From Prorocentrum cordatum (Eukaryota; Sar; Dinophyceae; Prorocentrales; Prorocentraceae), in assembly GCA_963575745.1 (NCBI GenBank), contig CAUYUJ010021670.1, positions 62,001 through 126,000 on the forward strand: a DNA stretch of 64,000 nt, given 5' to 3'. Shown one piece after another: positions 1-9,999 of the stretch. The translations under genes were made by a program, and so were the position numbers. Position 1 is the stretch's first letter, and each line of letters opens with the position of its first letter. Below the pieces are notes generated by a model. It saw nothing but the letters and a program-made list of their open reading frames with translations, was not told the origin of the DNA and searched no databases.

Positions 1-168
1 ATATTAGCTTTCGGAGGTCCACGCGGATTTCTCGGGGTCGGGCGCAGCACCCCCTCTCCGAACCCTTGGCAGCGCTTCTGGCACCGATCCCGTCTCGCGG
101 GGCGCGCCGGGGAGGGGGTTCGGGCGCTGATCCAAGCAGTCCGCGCGGACCTCCAAAAGTTGATGTTA
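1..168. repeat. Short inverted-repeat element, family B (copy B1)
   Basis: The ends form an imperfect inverted repeat: GGAGGTCCACGCGGA at 13-27 pairs with TCCGCGCGGACCTCC at 140-154. Three similar fold-back elements occur at 44411, 50379 and 52761. The window edge may cut the left end. No coding capacity, so a non-autonomous MITE-like element is inferred. Confidence 0.6.
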
Positions 169-170
169 GA

Positions 171-1061
171 GTCGCGGCCTCGGTTTGGTCTCCTTGCCCG
201 GCCGTGCTGCGGGGCACAGCGGGTTGGGCGTTTAGCATAGGGGGGCAATCAACGTTATGCCTTCTAGATAGGGTCGGAGTAGATGAGGCCGGAGGATCGC
301 GCCGCCTCACCGATGCATCGCCGATGCGTCTCGATGTGCAGCCCAATTTGCGCCATGTCGACGTCGCCGATGCATCGGCGACGTCGACGATGCATCGCCA
401 TAGCATCGCCAGTGCATCGCCGGTGCATCGCCGATGCATCGCCGCTGCATCGCCGATGTATCGGCGATGCGGCGCGATCCTCCGACCCCATATACTCCGA
501 ACCCATCTATGAGGCCTCTATGAACGGGGGGGAGAAAGGTGGACGTTTCGTACACCTTCTGGGCTGCCACGGGCCCCCTTTAGGATCTCTTTAGGGTCCC
601 TTCTCAAGCAAGCCTCGATCCTCCCTCCTTTTTATACGTACATATGTATAGATATATGATTTTACCAGCTCGGTTCGCTTCGCGGTCACATTTTTTTTTC
701 GCATGGCGCCAGCGGGGTGCGATGCGACCTCCATTGCCGTCATTTGGGGATGAGGGAATGGGGCGGCGCGGTCCCAAAGCTTCTAGAGGTGGCGGGCGCC
801 AAGGGTCTGGAAGGTCCTTCGAAGGTTCTAGGGCGCACGAGGTTTGTATTGTTCATGAGGGTCACATGGTCACACGTCTCATGGAATTTGAACAGCATAC
901 GGGACTCATCGATTTGGACAGGAACGAAGAGTTTTCTGGGGTTCACCTTTCACAGCGCTGGGGCTGGAGCTGGGCTCGAGCTGGATCTGGGATTGTTATG
1001 GATCTGAGCTGGAGCTGGAACTTGGGAGCTCCTGAAAGTGCTGCTACGGCGCCCCGTCCTC
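171..1061. other. No gene seen; includes a degenerate GCATCGCCGAT repeat
   Basis: Positions 300-475 are a degenerate tandem repeat of TGCATCGCCGA-type units. The open frames across it are shadows of the repeat. The remainder to 1061 shows no exon-like third-position GC bias and no recognisable domain. Confidence 0.6.
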
Positions 1062-1145
1062 CTCCTATTCCTCCTCCTCCTCCTCCTCCTCCTCTTCTTC
1101 CTCCTCCTCCTCCTCCTCATCATCATCATCATCATCCTCTTACTC
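1062..1145. repeat. CTC microsatellite followed by CAT repeats
   Basis: CTC trinucleotides run to about 1116, then CAT repeats to about 1136. All overlapping open frames are low-complexity artefacts. Confidence 0.95.
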
Positions 1146-1285
1146 CTCTGCCTCCTCCTTTCGGAAAACACGAAATGCTGGACTGTTCTATCGGGGCACA
1201 GCATCTCCATCTTGGGAGAGGACTTATGAGATCACGGAAAGAACGATTACCCCAGCAGAGCCTTCCAATAGCAGCAAAGGTGTGA

Positions 1286-2000
1286 TCCTTGGGAATTGGT
1301 GTGCTTGTGGGGCTGGCGGGTTTACTGGACCTGCGGCACCTGTGGACTTCGTGGGGCCCATGGGACTTGCGATACCCCTGGGAATTGCGAGACCTCCGAC
1401 ACCTGTAGTAGGATCTGTAGGATTTGTGGGGCGTGTGATATTTGTGGCAACTCCTATACCTGCGATATCTTTGGAACCTGTGGAACGTTCGGGACTTTGA
1501 GACCCGTGGGACTTGTCGTGCTTGTGGAGCCCGCGAGACGTGCCACACTTGTGGGACCTGTGGAGCCTGTGCGACTTGTGCGACATCATGCGAGACCTGT
1601 GGCATGTGTGGGTCCTGCGAGGCCTGTAAGCCTGTTGGACCCGTGGGGCCTGTGGGACCAGTGGGACCTGTGGGACATGTAGGACCTGCGAGATCTTCGA
1701 GACCTGTGAGACCCGTCGGACCTGTGGCACCTGCTGGAACTTGGGTACCAGTATGACCTATGAGGCCGGCGGGGCCTTTGACACATGTGGGATCTGTTGG
1801 ATTTGTGGGACCTGTGGGACCTGTGGGACCTGTGAGACCTGTCGGACCTGGGGGGACCTGCGAGACCTGTGGGACCTGGGGTACTTGCGAGACCTGTGGG
1901 CCCTTTTGGACCTGTGGAACGTGCGGGACATATGGGGCCTCTTAAACGTGCGAGACCTTTGGGACCTGAGGAGCGTGAGGGACTTGCAGAGGCCTGTATG
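1286..2000 (+). repeat. Degenerate 9-12 bp minisatellite, GGACCTGTG core
   Basis: GGACCTGTG and variants repeat through about 700 bp, most regularly at 1640-1690 and 1805-1880. Translation gives pseudo-regular Cys-Gly-Thr or Val-Gly-Pro strings in several frames, which is a by-product of the repeat and not a protein domain. Confidence 0.9.
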
Positions 2001-2094
2001 GGAGACTTCTCCTTGGGGTCTCTTGGGTGCCCCCGAGATCAGATCATTGAAGCATGTCTGGAGCTTCCTTGGGAAGGGCGTTTTGACGACGCCT

Positions 2095-2520
2095 TGAGGG
2101 CTTTGGGGGCCTCATAGAGGGGGCCTCTTGAAGGCCTCTTGGGGCCGTCTCGGGGCGCCTCTGGGGTCCCTCAGCTGTCTCTGGGGCCATGTTGGAGGGA
2201 AAAGCTCGAAATGTCAGTTCGGGTTGTCCTCCTTGGGGCCCTCTTGGGCTATACGTCCGTCTTGGGGCGATCTGGGGGCCTCTGGGCCGTATTGCGCGGT
2301 GGGACGCTCGAAAAAGCGAGCACGTCAAAATCTATCGAACACCTGGGGAGCATCAATGAATTTGGGCGTCTGAGGCCCTCGTGGGTGCCATCTTCGGGCT
2401 CTCGTGGGGCGTCTTGGGGTCCTTGTGGGCCGTCTGTAGCGGTCTTGGCCCTTTCGGTTCTCCGCGGGGCTGTCTGGCAAGGGATCCTGGGCCTACGTTG
2501 GCGTCTTGGGACGGCCTGGA
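2095..2520 (+). repeat. Degenerate G/T-rich repeat, CTCTTGGGGC core
   Basis: Variants of CCTCTTGGGGCCGTCT recur with irregular spacing. The same texture returns at 16790-17060, 17155-17370, 54240-54880 and 56225-56870, so this is a dispersed minisatellite-like family. No coding signal. Confidence 0.75.
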
Positions 2521-2529
2521 GGGGACCTT

Positions 2530-2844
2530 GGAACCAGTCATTCGAACTTGTTCCCGATGGGAGCGCCCAGGGCCGAATTTCTGTACGGGGGGGGTCCTTA
2601 TAAAAATAGCCGATAAGGATCATCTCTCTATAAAGATACACATGTATATACATACTTATATGTATACACACGCATGTATGTGTGATGCATTTATAGGTGC
2701 ACACATATGTGTGGATATACGCAGTGTCTATACTTAAGCCTGTATCTACAGTTATACGTACGTGCATACATGCACATCTATATATAAGTAAATCATACTA
2801 CATATATGATACCGCAGAACAGCCCCAATCATACTATTTGTAGG
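2530..2844. other. No gene seen; AT-rich ATGTATAC-type sequence
   Basis: From about 2625 to 2810 the sequence is AT-rich with alternating purine/pyrimidine steps (ATACATGTATATACATAC-like). No gene evidence. Confidence 0.6.
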
Positions 2845-3045
2845 ACTTTGGAGCTATGGGGCTATAAGGCTATAGGGCTAGAAGGCTATGGGGCTACAGG
2901 GCCATAGGGCTATTGGGCTATAGGGTTATGGGGCTGTAGGGCTATAGGGCTCTAGGGCATTAGGGCTATAAGGCTATAAAGGCTATAAGGCTATAGGGCT
3001 AGAAGGGCTATAGGGCTACAGGGCAATTTGGCTATAGGGCTATAT
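2845..3045 (+). repeat. GGGCTATAG minisatellite
   Basis: About 9-10 bp units of GGGCTATAG and variants in tandem. It grades into the GGGCACCTG array that follows. Confidence 0.95.
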
Positions 3046-3047
3046 AG

Positions 3048-3185
3048 AGCTACCGGGCACCTGGGCACCCGGGCACCTGGGCGCCCAGGCACCTGGACAC
3101 ACGGGCAACCGGGCACCCGGGCACCCGGGCACCCATGGACCCGGGCACCTGGGTACCCCCGGGCACCTGGGCACCCGGGCGTGCG
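3048..3185 (+). repeat. GGGCACCTG/GGGCACCCG minisatellite
   Basis: Tandem 9-10 bp units alternate between GGGCACCTG and GGGCACCCG. The unit length matches the preceding array, so the two may be diverged halves of one array. Confidence 0.93.
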
Positions 3186-3261
3186 GCGAAAATCGGCGGC
3201 AAACCTAACCTAACCATATGATTCCGCTAGGACCCCTACACAGGCAAGCTCTGATTGGTGA

Positions 3262-3408
3262 ATGCATATAAATATATATATATACATATAAAGATATGTA
3301 TATGTAGATCTATGCTTGTATGTGCATGTATGTATATATGTATGTATATATGTATAGATGTATAAATGTATATATGTATGTAGACATATATATATATATA
3401 TATATATC
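3262..3408. repeat. TATA/TGTA AT-rich tract upstream of the kinesin exon
   Basis: Alternating AT with GTAT steps, ending in a pure TA run at about 3388-3407. It lies in the presumed intron upstream of the exon that begins at 3465. Confidence 0.85.
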
Positions 3409-3464
3409 GCCCCCCCGCAACCGACCCCCGAGTGGGGGGTTGGCGGGCGCGGCGGCCCGCCCAG

Positions 3465-3535
3465 GAACTGCCGGCGTGCTCCACGTCGTGGACCTCGCGG
3501 GCAGCGAGCGGACGAAGGTGTCGCAGGCGAGCGGC
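3465..3535 (+). CDS. Kinesin motor domain, exon with switch II
   Basis: The exon encodes [20 protein letters not shown] and two further residues. This contains the kinesin switch II signature DLAGSE, which senses the gamma-phosphate and couples ATP hydrolysis to microtubule binding. The acceptor is the CCCAG ending at 3464. The donor is a GC at 3536, because reading across to the exon at 5900 gives an uninterrupted kinesin sequence (...SG-AEGQQMKEAN...) in phase 0. Exons for the P-loop and switch I are not visible, so they must lie upstream of the window or be missing. Motor identity is secure. The subfamily and whether the gene is functional are not known. Confidence 0.88.
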
Positions 3536-3584
3536 GCGCTGCTTTTCACCTCCGCCTCCCTTCGGCGGCGAGCGACCCTGAGAT

Positions 3585-3720
3585 CCGACGCTCCCCGAAA
3601 AATTGGAGCAGGCGGCTCTGGGCCGTTTTCGGCCTCAATTGAGGTCCCTCGCCGGGCCTCGAGGGCGTCAAGAGACGACGCGGGACGGAGAGCCGGTCTC
3701 CCGGGGACGTGGTCCAGACC
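3585..3720 (+). repeat. Diverged relative of family A
   Basis: GGGCCGTTTTCGGCCTC at about 3619-3635, followed by CCTCGCCGGGCCTCGAGGGC and a later AGCCGGTCT, matches the internal order of the young family A copies at 15101, 50887 and 52092. Its termini are eroded. It starts about 50 bp inside the intron. Confidence 0.5.
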
Positions 3721-3721
3721 T

Positions 3722-3896
3722 TTGGGCGTTGCGTAATAGGGGGGTCATAAATGGGGGGGTGGCGAGGGTGGTCCGAAAAGGTACCCAAACGGTGCCTAAA
3801 CGAGCCCCCTGGGGCTCCGGAGGGGCCCGAAAGGGGCACGAAAGGGGACCGTTTCTGACCCCCCCATTTGTGACCCCCCCATGAAGCCACGCCCAA
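3722..3896. repeat. Short inverted-repeat element, family E (copy E1)
   Basis: The left end TTGGGCGTTGCGTAATAGGG and the reverse complement of the right end (TTGGGCGTGGCTTCATGGGG) match as a terminal inverted repeat of about 35 bp that continues through GGTCA-AAATGGGGGGG. No coding capacity. A second copy of almost equal length lies at 5127-5302. No clear target-site duplication is visible here. Confidence 0.75.
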
Positions 3897-3962
3897 TGGT
3901 CCGTGGCCCACGCATCGAAACAATTGGAGCAGCCGGATGTTTGGGGAGGGGGGGAGCGAGAT

Positions 3963-4094
3963 GGAGAAGGCTTGCTCAGAAGGTGGCGGGGCTTCTCAGA
4001 AGGTGACGTCGCCCTTCTGAGAAGGGGGCGGCTTCGAAAGCTTCTCAGAAAGGCCGGGGAACTCCTGAGCCTTCTGAGAAGGCCCGCCCCTTGT
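3963..4094. repeat. Cluster of CTTCTCAGAAG palindromes
   Basis: Repeated near-perfect palindromes (CTTCTCAGAAG, CTTCTGAGAAG) are separated by GC-rich spacers. A similar cluster lies near the other end of the same intron at 5695-5850. Confidence 0.8.
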
Positions 4095-5126
4095 CACTTC
4101 CCCCCCGGGCTGACCGCCGATTCCTCCTTGCACAAAGGGCTGTTTAGTGTTTTGCTATTTTCACAAGCGCAGGGGCCGTGTTCTCTTTCCCACTTTCAAT
4201 TGTTCTGGTTGTGGCCGAAAAGGCGACGGCCCAAAACGGGGAAGAACAACATTGTCTCAAGTTTGTCTTCTTCTTCTGTTCCGCCAGGCCCAGCAGCTGG
4301 CCCTGGCCCGAGGAGGGGTGATACAATTCTCTGACCCATAGCTCGAGGCGTCGTGTGAAGCAGCAGCAAAAACCTCGACTGGTGCCCCTGTCACGTTTTC
4401 GAGCTTCAGTTGGGCCGACTTGCGGCCCAGGGCCATCGGAGCCGAGCCCGGCCCGCGGCGGAGACCTAGTCCCAGGGATAGCTTCGGCAGCTCCGAGGGC
4501 CGAATCGCGAAACGATCGCAGTGTCGGATTTCTGGGAAGTGCTTCTTGGTGCGGACGCTGGAGCTCGGAGAGCGAATTCGGTGCATGAGCCCTGGAACCG
4601 CTCCGGGAGCGGCGGCGCTTCTGGCCGCCGCGCGTTCCCCCCTTCCCCCTCCTCCCTCTGCCCCTCCCTGCCGCAGGGCTTCGTTCGCCCGAACAAGTGG
4701 AGATCGGATGTCGGAGATGACGCATCTGCTTCACTTCTCGGCAGCCTCTGGGGCCGTCCTGGGCCCGCGCCCGCCAGTCTCGCAGGGGACGCACCCTGAC
4801 GAGGCCGGATTGTATGGACTTCGTTGCTGGCAGATTGCTGTCATCCAAGGGCCCTGGGTGCCCTCAAGTCACCCATCAGCGGAACGTCCATCAAGTGAAT
4901 GCCCCGCTGATCCCAGACGTCCAGCGCCTCGAAGTAAAGGGGGCGGCGGGCTTGTCGCCAGTGTTTGGCCTCCAAAAGTCAGTTCTGGGCCTCGTGGCCC
5001 CCGACGAATTGCGTCGAGACGGAATGCTGGTCCTGGGAAGGGGTCGAGAGGTCCAGATGTCCAGGATTGGTGTTGGGGGGCAATGAGATTCAGAATTGTA
5101 ACGGACCAGGGCGCTACTTCGACGTT

Positions 5127-5302
5127 CGGAGGACGCGTAATGGGGGGGCGATGCAGGGGGGGCACCGAGGGCTGCAGAAATGGGGCCCTTTAGGGCCCCT
5201 AAAGGGGTCTTTTAGGGCCCAGAAAGGAGCCCCTTAGGGCACGAAGAGGGCCCCTTTTCCCCTCCCTCTTCATGTAGCGCTGCCCCATTAAGTCGCGCCC
5301 AA
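5127..5302. repeat. Short inverted-repeat element, family E (copy E2), with TSD
   Basis: The element is flanked by the 6-bp direct repeat GACGTT (5121-5126 and 5303-5308). The inner ends GCGTAATGGGG and CCCCATTAAGTCGC are inverted repeats matching those of E1. Length is 176 bp and it has no ORF of its own. It lies in the kinesin intron. Confidence 0.78.
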
Positions 5303-5694
5303 GACGTTAGTGTCGTCCATACATTTCCGGCGATTCTCGATTCCAGTCGATATTGATGCGGCCCCGCAGTTTCCCTGCGGCAGGAATGCGCATGGATACG
5401 CGGCAGCATTTCACCACCACTGCCTCGCACTGCTGCAGCGTGCACATGCCCAGTGCAGATCATCGGTCATGTGTCCAAGTGTCTGCACCCACTTCTCATT
5501 TCGGCCAGCGCAGTTCCCGCGTGTATCGTTCAGTCCCGCGCTGCAGTCGCTTGGCCGCTTGGCCGCGGTCTCTTGACGTTTGCAGACGTGTAGTTGAGGG
5601 GCTCATTTACCAAGACGGGGGGGACCCAGAACCACGTCTGGTTCCTTGGGAGTGCTCGGCGGCGCGCGCAAGGTGCGCGAGGGGGGCGGCCATC

Positions 5695-5850
5695 TAAGAA
5701 AGCAGGAGCGGGGTTATTAAAGTGCAGGGGGCTTCTTCGAAGCGCCCGGGGGCTTCCAAGAAGGCTTCTTAGAAGCCGCTGGGCGCTTCTAAGTAAGAAG
5801 GGCCCTGTCTTCTGAGAGGCCCCCCCGCCTTCTCAGAAGGCCCCCCCTGG
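5695..5850. repeat. Second CTTCTCAGAAG-type palindrome cluster
   Basis: GCTTCTTCGAAGC, CTTCTTAGAAG, GCTTCTAAG and CTTCTCAGAAGG recur at short spacing, ending about 50 bp before the exon acceptor at 5899. With the cluster at 3963 it could be the two arms of one larger insertion, or two insertions of one palindromic repeat. Confidence 0.75.
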
Positions 5851-5899
5851 TGCCACCCCCCTCCTGCGCGCCGCTAAAGTGCCACGGGGCCCCCGCGAG

Positions 5900-6196
5900 G
5901 CGGAGGGGCAGCAGATGAAGGAGGCCAACTGCATCAACCGGTCCCTCTCCGCCCTCTCCGACGTGCTGTTCGCGCTCGGCGATCCCTGCGGCTCGGCCCA
6001 CGTGCCGTACCGCAACTCCAAGCTGACGTACCTGCTGCAGGACGCGCTCGGCGGCTCCGGCTGCAAGACATTCCTCTTCGCGCAGATCTCGCCCGAGCCC
6101 GCCGAGGTGCACGAGAGCTATTCGACCATGACCTTTGCGACGCGGGTGGCGGCCTCGGCCGGCGCCGTTCCTCGGATCGGGACGTGGCGGGAGTAA
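5900..6196 (+). CDS. Kinesin motor domain, C-terminal exon
   Basis: The exon encodes AEGQQMKEANCINRSLSALS and onward. It contains the alpha-4 helix, the microtubule-binding HVPYRNSKLTYLLQDALGG segment (loop 12/alpha-5), the beta-8 strand FLFAQISP and the alpha-6 helix ending in FATRV. A TAA follows at 6194-6196, only about 16 residues after FATRV. A motor that ends the protein without neck or stalk is typical of kinesin-14 (minus-end-directed, C-terminal motor), but an unrecognised donor near GCC|GTTCCT could instead extend it. There is a short insertion (GDPCGSA) before HVPYRN. The reading frame is intact, with G/C at nearly all third positions. Confidence 0.9.
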   Translation, partial: AEGQQMKEANCINRSLSALSDVLFALGDPCGSAHVPYRNSKLTYLLQDALGGSGCKTFLFAQISPEPAEVHESYSTMTFATRVAASAGAVPRIGTWRE

Positions 6197-6199
6197 TCT

Positions 6200-7530
6200 C
6201 AGAGGAAGAAGCGATGCCGATGCCGATGCCCCAGGCCGCCTTCTGCCATCACGGCTGGAGTCGCCTCGAAGTCCTGGTCAGACTGCACCCCAGGGAAGGT
6301 CCGTGGAGTAGCAGTATGAGTCAGAGTTGTGATATGGAAGATAGTCGATGGATCTTCTTACTCGCGGCCTCGCGAGGGGCGTAGCTCTAAGGCCAAGGGC
6401 CCTAGTTCGAAATAAAGCGGCAGCGGCGAGCAAGGGATGAAACACAACACAAACCCCTCGGGAGTGAGCTTGATTCACACTCCTCCTAGTCGCCGTCTCG
6501 GGCGGCCTCTGACAGGCCTGAGCGGGGACTATAGCAAACAAGTCACTCGCCGGCAAAACACAGAGATGAGCAAGCAAACGGCTTGCATGGCATACAAGGT
6601 GTACTCAGCAATGGCCAGGGTTCGATCGCGATGCGACAAAACCCAAAAGGAATATAGCAATCTTCTCAAGATACTCAGAGCGTGAATTACCTACCCCGCT
6701 TTCGCTTCCAGGGAAAACCAAGTCATACCACGCGCGCGCCTCGTCAAGCGACCTGACCAGTACAGGCCGTAGTTTGGCATCGCTTGGTATCTCTTGGAAG
6801 CGAGGGTGGTCAAAAGCGAGGTAGGTTTGTTTTCCCCTAGATAGGTGCGATCGTCATCACAACAAAAACGATGCGCACTAAAACAAATGAAGCTTCTCCA
6901 AAAAAAGCCTGGTGTTACGTGTGGATCTGTATCCGAGAGTAAAAAACGGCGGTTCGGAATACGTACGTACCAAGCGTAAAGTCGGAGCAACGATGCGGAA
7001 TGCATAAATCGTGACCGGTCGTATTGTATGAGCAACGATGCGGAATACATAATCTTGACCGGGCGTACAGTATGAGTAGTAGAACATTGCCGGTCCGATC
7101 GGCCAATCTGCCGTCCCAAAACCAAGCGGGGTTCTCTTTTCTTTCTTCGGTTTCGCCGGTTTGTCCGCCAGATCAGATCCTCGCCAAACGTCTCTGCCTG
7201 TGAGCTTCTACCAACGGCCTTTGAGGTCATTCATCACACTACCCGGGAAGATCGTGAAATCGGGGTTGCCGTAATGTTAATGCCGAAGAAGCCACGATGC
7301 GTGTTTCTTGCAGGTCTTGCAAGTACACTGTGCGGGTTGTGGCCGATGACAACATCTTGATGGGGAACGCCTGTCACACAGCTGAGCATGTCACTCGGCT
7401 GCACAGCCGGGGAGGATCCGCTCCACGACACAACACTGGCTGATGAGGCCGAAACGGAACTCGATGAACTCGTCACGGAAACCACGGTCGGTGATGCAGG
7501 AACCGAATTTCTTTGCGACCATGCTGATCT
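6200..7530. other. No gene seen; partial 46-bp tandem duplication
   Basis: Positions about 6985-7076 hold two copies of a 46-bp unit beginning GAGCAACGATGCGGAAT. The region is less GC-rich than its neighbours. It lies where the 3' LTR of the minus-strand Copia element would be expected, but no matching second LTR is present to prove it. Positions 6250-6320 resemble 42720-42790 (shared GAAGTCCTGGTCAGA), a further dispersed repeat. Confidence 0.45.
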
Positions 7531-8120
7531 TTATCGTCCAGATCCCCGTGCTGATGCTGCGGCATCTGGTGATGACGGTGGTGGTGCGATGGCAGGCGGT
7601 GGTTCTGTCGGTACCTGCGGCGATGGCGGCTGCTGAATCGTACCAGATGCTACTGAACTCGATGCCGGTGCGCTGCTGAACACGTCCGCGTGGGACATCG
7701 TGATGTCACCATCGTGATCACGGTCCTCTGGAATAGTCGGTGGTACGTTGCGGCGTCGGCCGAGCATGCGGCCGTCCCAGCCAGGGTGCTCGCCCATGGC
7801 ATTCGCCTCGGCGACACCCTCTTCGGTGGCGATCGCGGTGTTCTGCCTCATGATCGCCCAAAGCGTCACGAAGATGCCGAAACCGATCGTTATGCCGAGG
7901 GCCAGCGTGAACGTCAGCAGGCAGATGTAGAAGCTGTAGTCTGGCATAGTCGGCGTAGGCGTGGGCTGTCCCTTGACCGTGTCAAAGAAAGTGAACAGGA
8001 CTGAGGCGAGCATGGCAGCGTGTGGCTGCCCTGTCCCATAGGTGTGTTTGCGAGCCCCGAAGAACGACAGCAGGGCGCCAGCCTCCATCGTCTTCGTCAA
8101 GGCATCCGCGACCATGGCCC
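7531..8120 (-). pseudogene. Copia C-terminal tail with transmembrane segment
   Basis: The frame begins with AMVADALTKTMEAG, the usual end of Copia RNase H, then continues about 190 residues. Within this tail YICLLTFTLALGITIGFGIF and the following VTLWAIM (about 7865-7950) form one strongly hydrophobic span long enough to cross a membrane. It is followed by a basic RRR stretch and a Pro/Ser-rich end. A single-base frame change near 8115 separates it from the RNase H frame. Ordinary Copia polyproteins end soon after ADxLTK, so the hydrophobic tail is unusual. It could be read-through of noncoding DNA, but the high third-position GC argues for former coding use. Confidence 0.6.
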
Positions 8121-9233
8121 CGGGATCCAACTGAGCTTGAGCGCGCTGTTGGTGTGCGCGGCCTCCTTGATCATGGCGGCGACGATGCGGAACCGCTTGT
8201 CGGTAGACTGGCCCACATCTGAAGCGATGTGCGTCACGAGACCCTTGCTGTCGCTGTAGATCTCCACAGTGCGCTGGTCGGCGAGCGCGTCGGTCTGCTT
8301 GCGCGCCGTCTTGGGGTTGTAGGCCTCGGCCAGCAGTTGTCGGAACCACATGTTGGTCTCCGATCCCTCGAGGGTAGCGTGTCCCTCGGCAGCGAGGGTC
8401 GACTTCACCGACCTCTTGACTGTGCCAGAGTGCCAGGCGACGGGCAGGCCCAGGTCGCAACGACCGCCGACGACGTCATGCGGACGATGGGTGAGCCCCA
8501 TCACCATGCCCCACTGGCTCTTGGCGCCGTCCACGTTGGCGAACGCGGCGTCGCTGAAGCACGCGGCGATTGCCGTCTTCAGGTCGACAAGCTTGCGCTT
8601 GAGCACGATCGCGAAGTTCGCGGTGGAGTGCGCATATGCGACTGTCATATTGAGCGTCTTCGCGTCGGCCACGGTGGCGACGTTGGTGCGTCGAGCTGCG
8701 AAGCTCACTGGGCAGGCGATGTCCACCCGGGTCTGTTTTGCTAGCCACAGCAGCTGCCCGAGCGTGTGGCGGCAGCTCGTCACCTCGGTGGCGGTGAGCC
8801 GGTCCTCAGCACCTCGGCCCTTCTGGGCCTTCAAGTCGACGCAGTCCACCTGTGCGGCAGCGGTGGCCTGGGTCACGCGGAACTCGTCGTCGAGCTTGGT
8901 AATCGTACGTCCGCAGTACTTGAGGACCCTTTCGACTGGCTTGAGGTGTAGCTTCTTCCCCAGCGATGTGATAGTGGGCTTCCACTTGGTGGAGTTGTTG
9001 CGCTGGGCGATAAGGAAGTCGCCCACATGTGAGTGGACCGCCGCGGTGAGCCCACCTTCGTCGTAGAAGTAGTAGAGGCCTTTCTCGAGCTTGCTCTCCA
9101 CGGGGCCATGCTCGGCGAAGACCTTCTGCGCGTAGAGGTGCCACTGCCTCCCGGCATCGCGCGCCCCGATCGCGCCCGTGGCCATCGCGATCTCGCCAGG
9201 CTGGGTCCCCGGTGGCGGGTTCGTGGCTGGCAT
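8097..9233 (-). pseudogene. Copia reverse transcriptase (C-terminal part) and RNase H
   Basis: GAIGARDAGRQWHLYAQKVF, KLEKGLYYFYDEGG and HVGDFLIAQ correspond to the RT palm of dinoflagellate Copia elements. The catalytic x-V-D-D box reads HVGD, so the first of the paired aspartates is glycine and the enzyme should be inactive. RNase H follows with FSDAAFA, STLAAEGHATLEGSE and IYSDSKGLV, carrying the expected acidic residues. The frame is open for 378 codons but ends SWIPGPWSRMP, where the next frame continues. Confidence 0.88.
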
Positions 9234-9239
9234 GCGCAG

Positions 9240-9945
9240 AGGAGCAGTAGCCTCTCAATGTTACCCGATTTCGCTTCGCAGGACGAGATGTCCCAGCCCT
9301 TCGGGGCCGCGGCAGCCAGGGTCTGGTACAGCGCGCCCTTGGGCCCTGTAGGCGCGTCCGCCCTGATCTGGGACCTGTCCTCCTGGCATCCCTGCGCGAC
9401 CAGGCGCGCCTTCACGGCGTTCTGGTCCTTGCTGGTCAACGCCCAGCGCGCGCAGGGTTGCGCCGCAGGAGTTCCTCCAGTTCTTTGGGCGGGAGCTTCT
9501 TGCAAGCGCCGAACTCCGTCCACTTGGACCACTCGGTCTTCATGGCGGCATCCATGTTCTTCTTTTCGGTGGCGCTCAGCATGTCAAACTTGAGCTCCTT
9601 GGCGGTCGCGTTGCCCGTGAGCAGTGCCTCGCGGAGTCGTGCACTTGCGTAGAGCTCGTCCGCGTGCTTCTGGAAGTAGTTATCTAGGTAGAGGTCGACC
9701 TTGATCGTGTCCTTCGGCCTCTTGAAGCACTTGGGCAGATCGTCCGAGAGATCCTTGCGCTTGGCAGCGCGCTCGCGGGGGTCGAGCTCGCGCTGGCGGT
9801 CGCGCAGCAGTGCCGCTGGTGCGTTCTCCTGTTGAACTTGGCGCTTCGTCTTGGTGCCGCGCTGGTTCTCGGTGTCCGGCGGGCGCCGCGACGTCGTCTC
9901 CTGGCGCGCCTGCCCTTCCGCAATCTTGGCCCATTCTCGAATCAT
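9240..9945 (-). pseudogene. Copia RT N-terminal region, frame-broken
   Basis: One frame (9945-9436) gives DAAMKTEWSKWTEFGACKKL, the typical entry to Copia RT. About 9440 the sense continues in another frame as VKARLVAQGCQEDRSQIRAD and APTGPKGALYQ, the fingers region. It ends in a further frame change to the palm at 9233. Upstream the same frame is Lys/Arg/Asp-rich, as in the linker before Copia RT. Confidence 0.75.
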
Positions 9946-9999
9946 GTCCGAGCCATCGGACTCGGTGGCGTCGTCGACTGGGCCCTGATGAGCAGGTTC

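Larger units (their letters stand above)
3536..5899 (+). other. Kinesin intron, 2,364 bp, GC-AG
   Basis: The intron starts GCGCTG and ends CGCGAG. The tetramer GGCG occurs at both junctions (3533-3536 and 5899-5902). Apart from short inverted-repeat elements and palindromic arrays (listed separately) no gene is visible inside, although parts are open in several frames. Non-GT donors and short direct repeats at intron ends are known in dinoflagellates. Confidence 0.8.

Noticed and set aside
1296-2097. Cys-rich frames resembling zinc-finger or metallothionein proteins
   Set aside because: The Cys-Gly-Thr pattern follows from the GGACCTGTG minisatellite and changes identity with frame.
6985-7076. 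LTR of the minus-strand Copia element
   Set aside because: No second copy of this sequence at the other end of the element; only a short local duplication.
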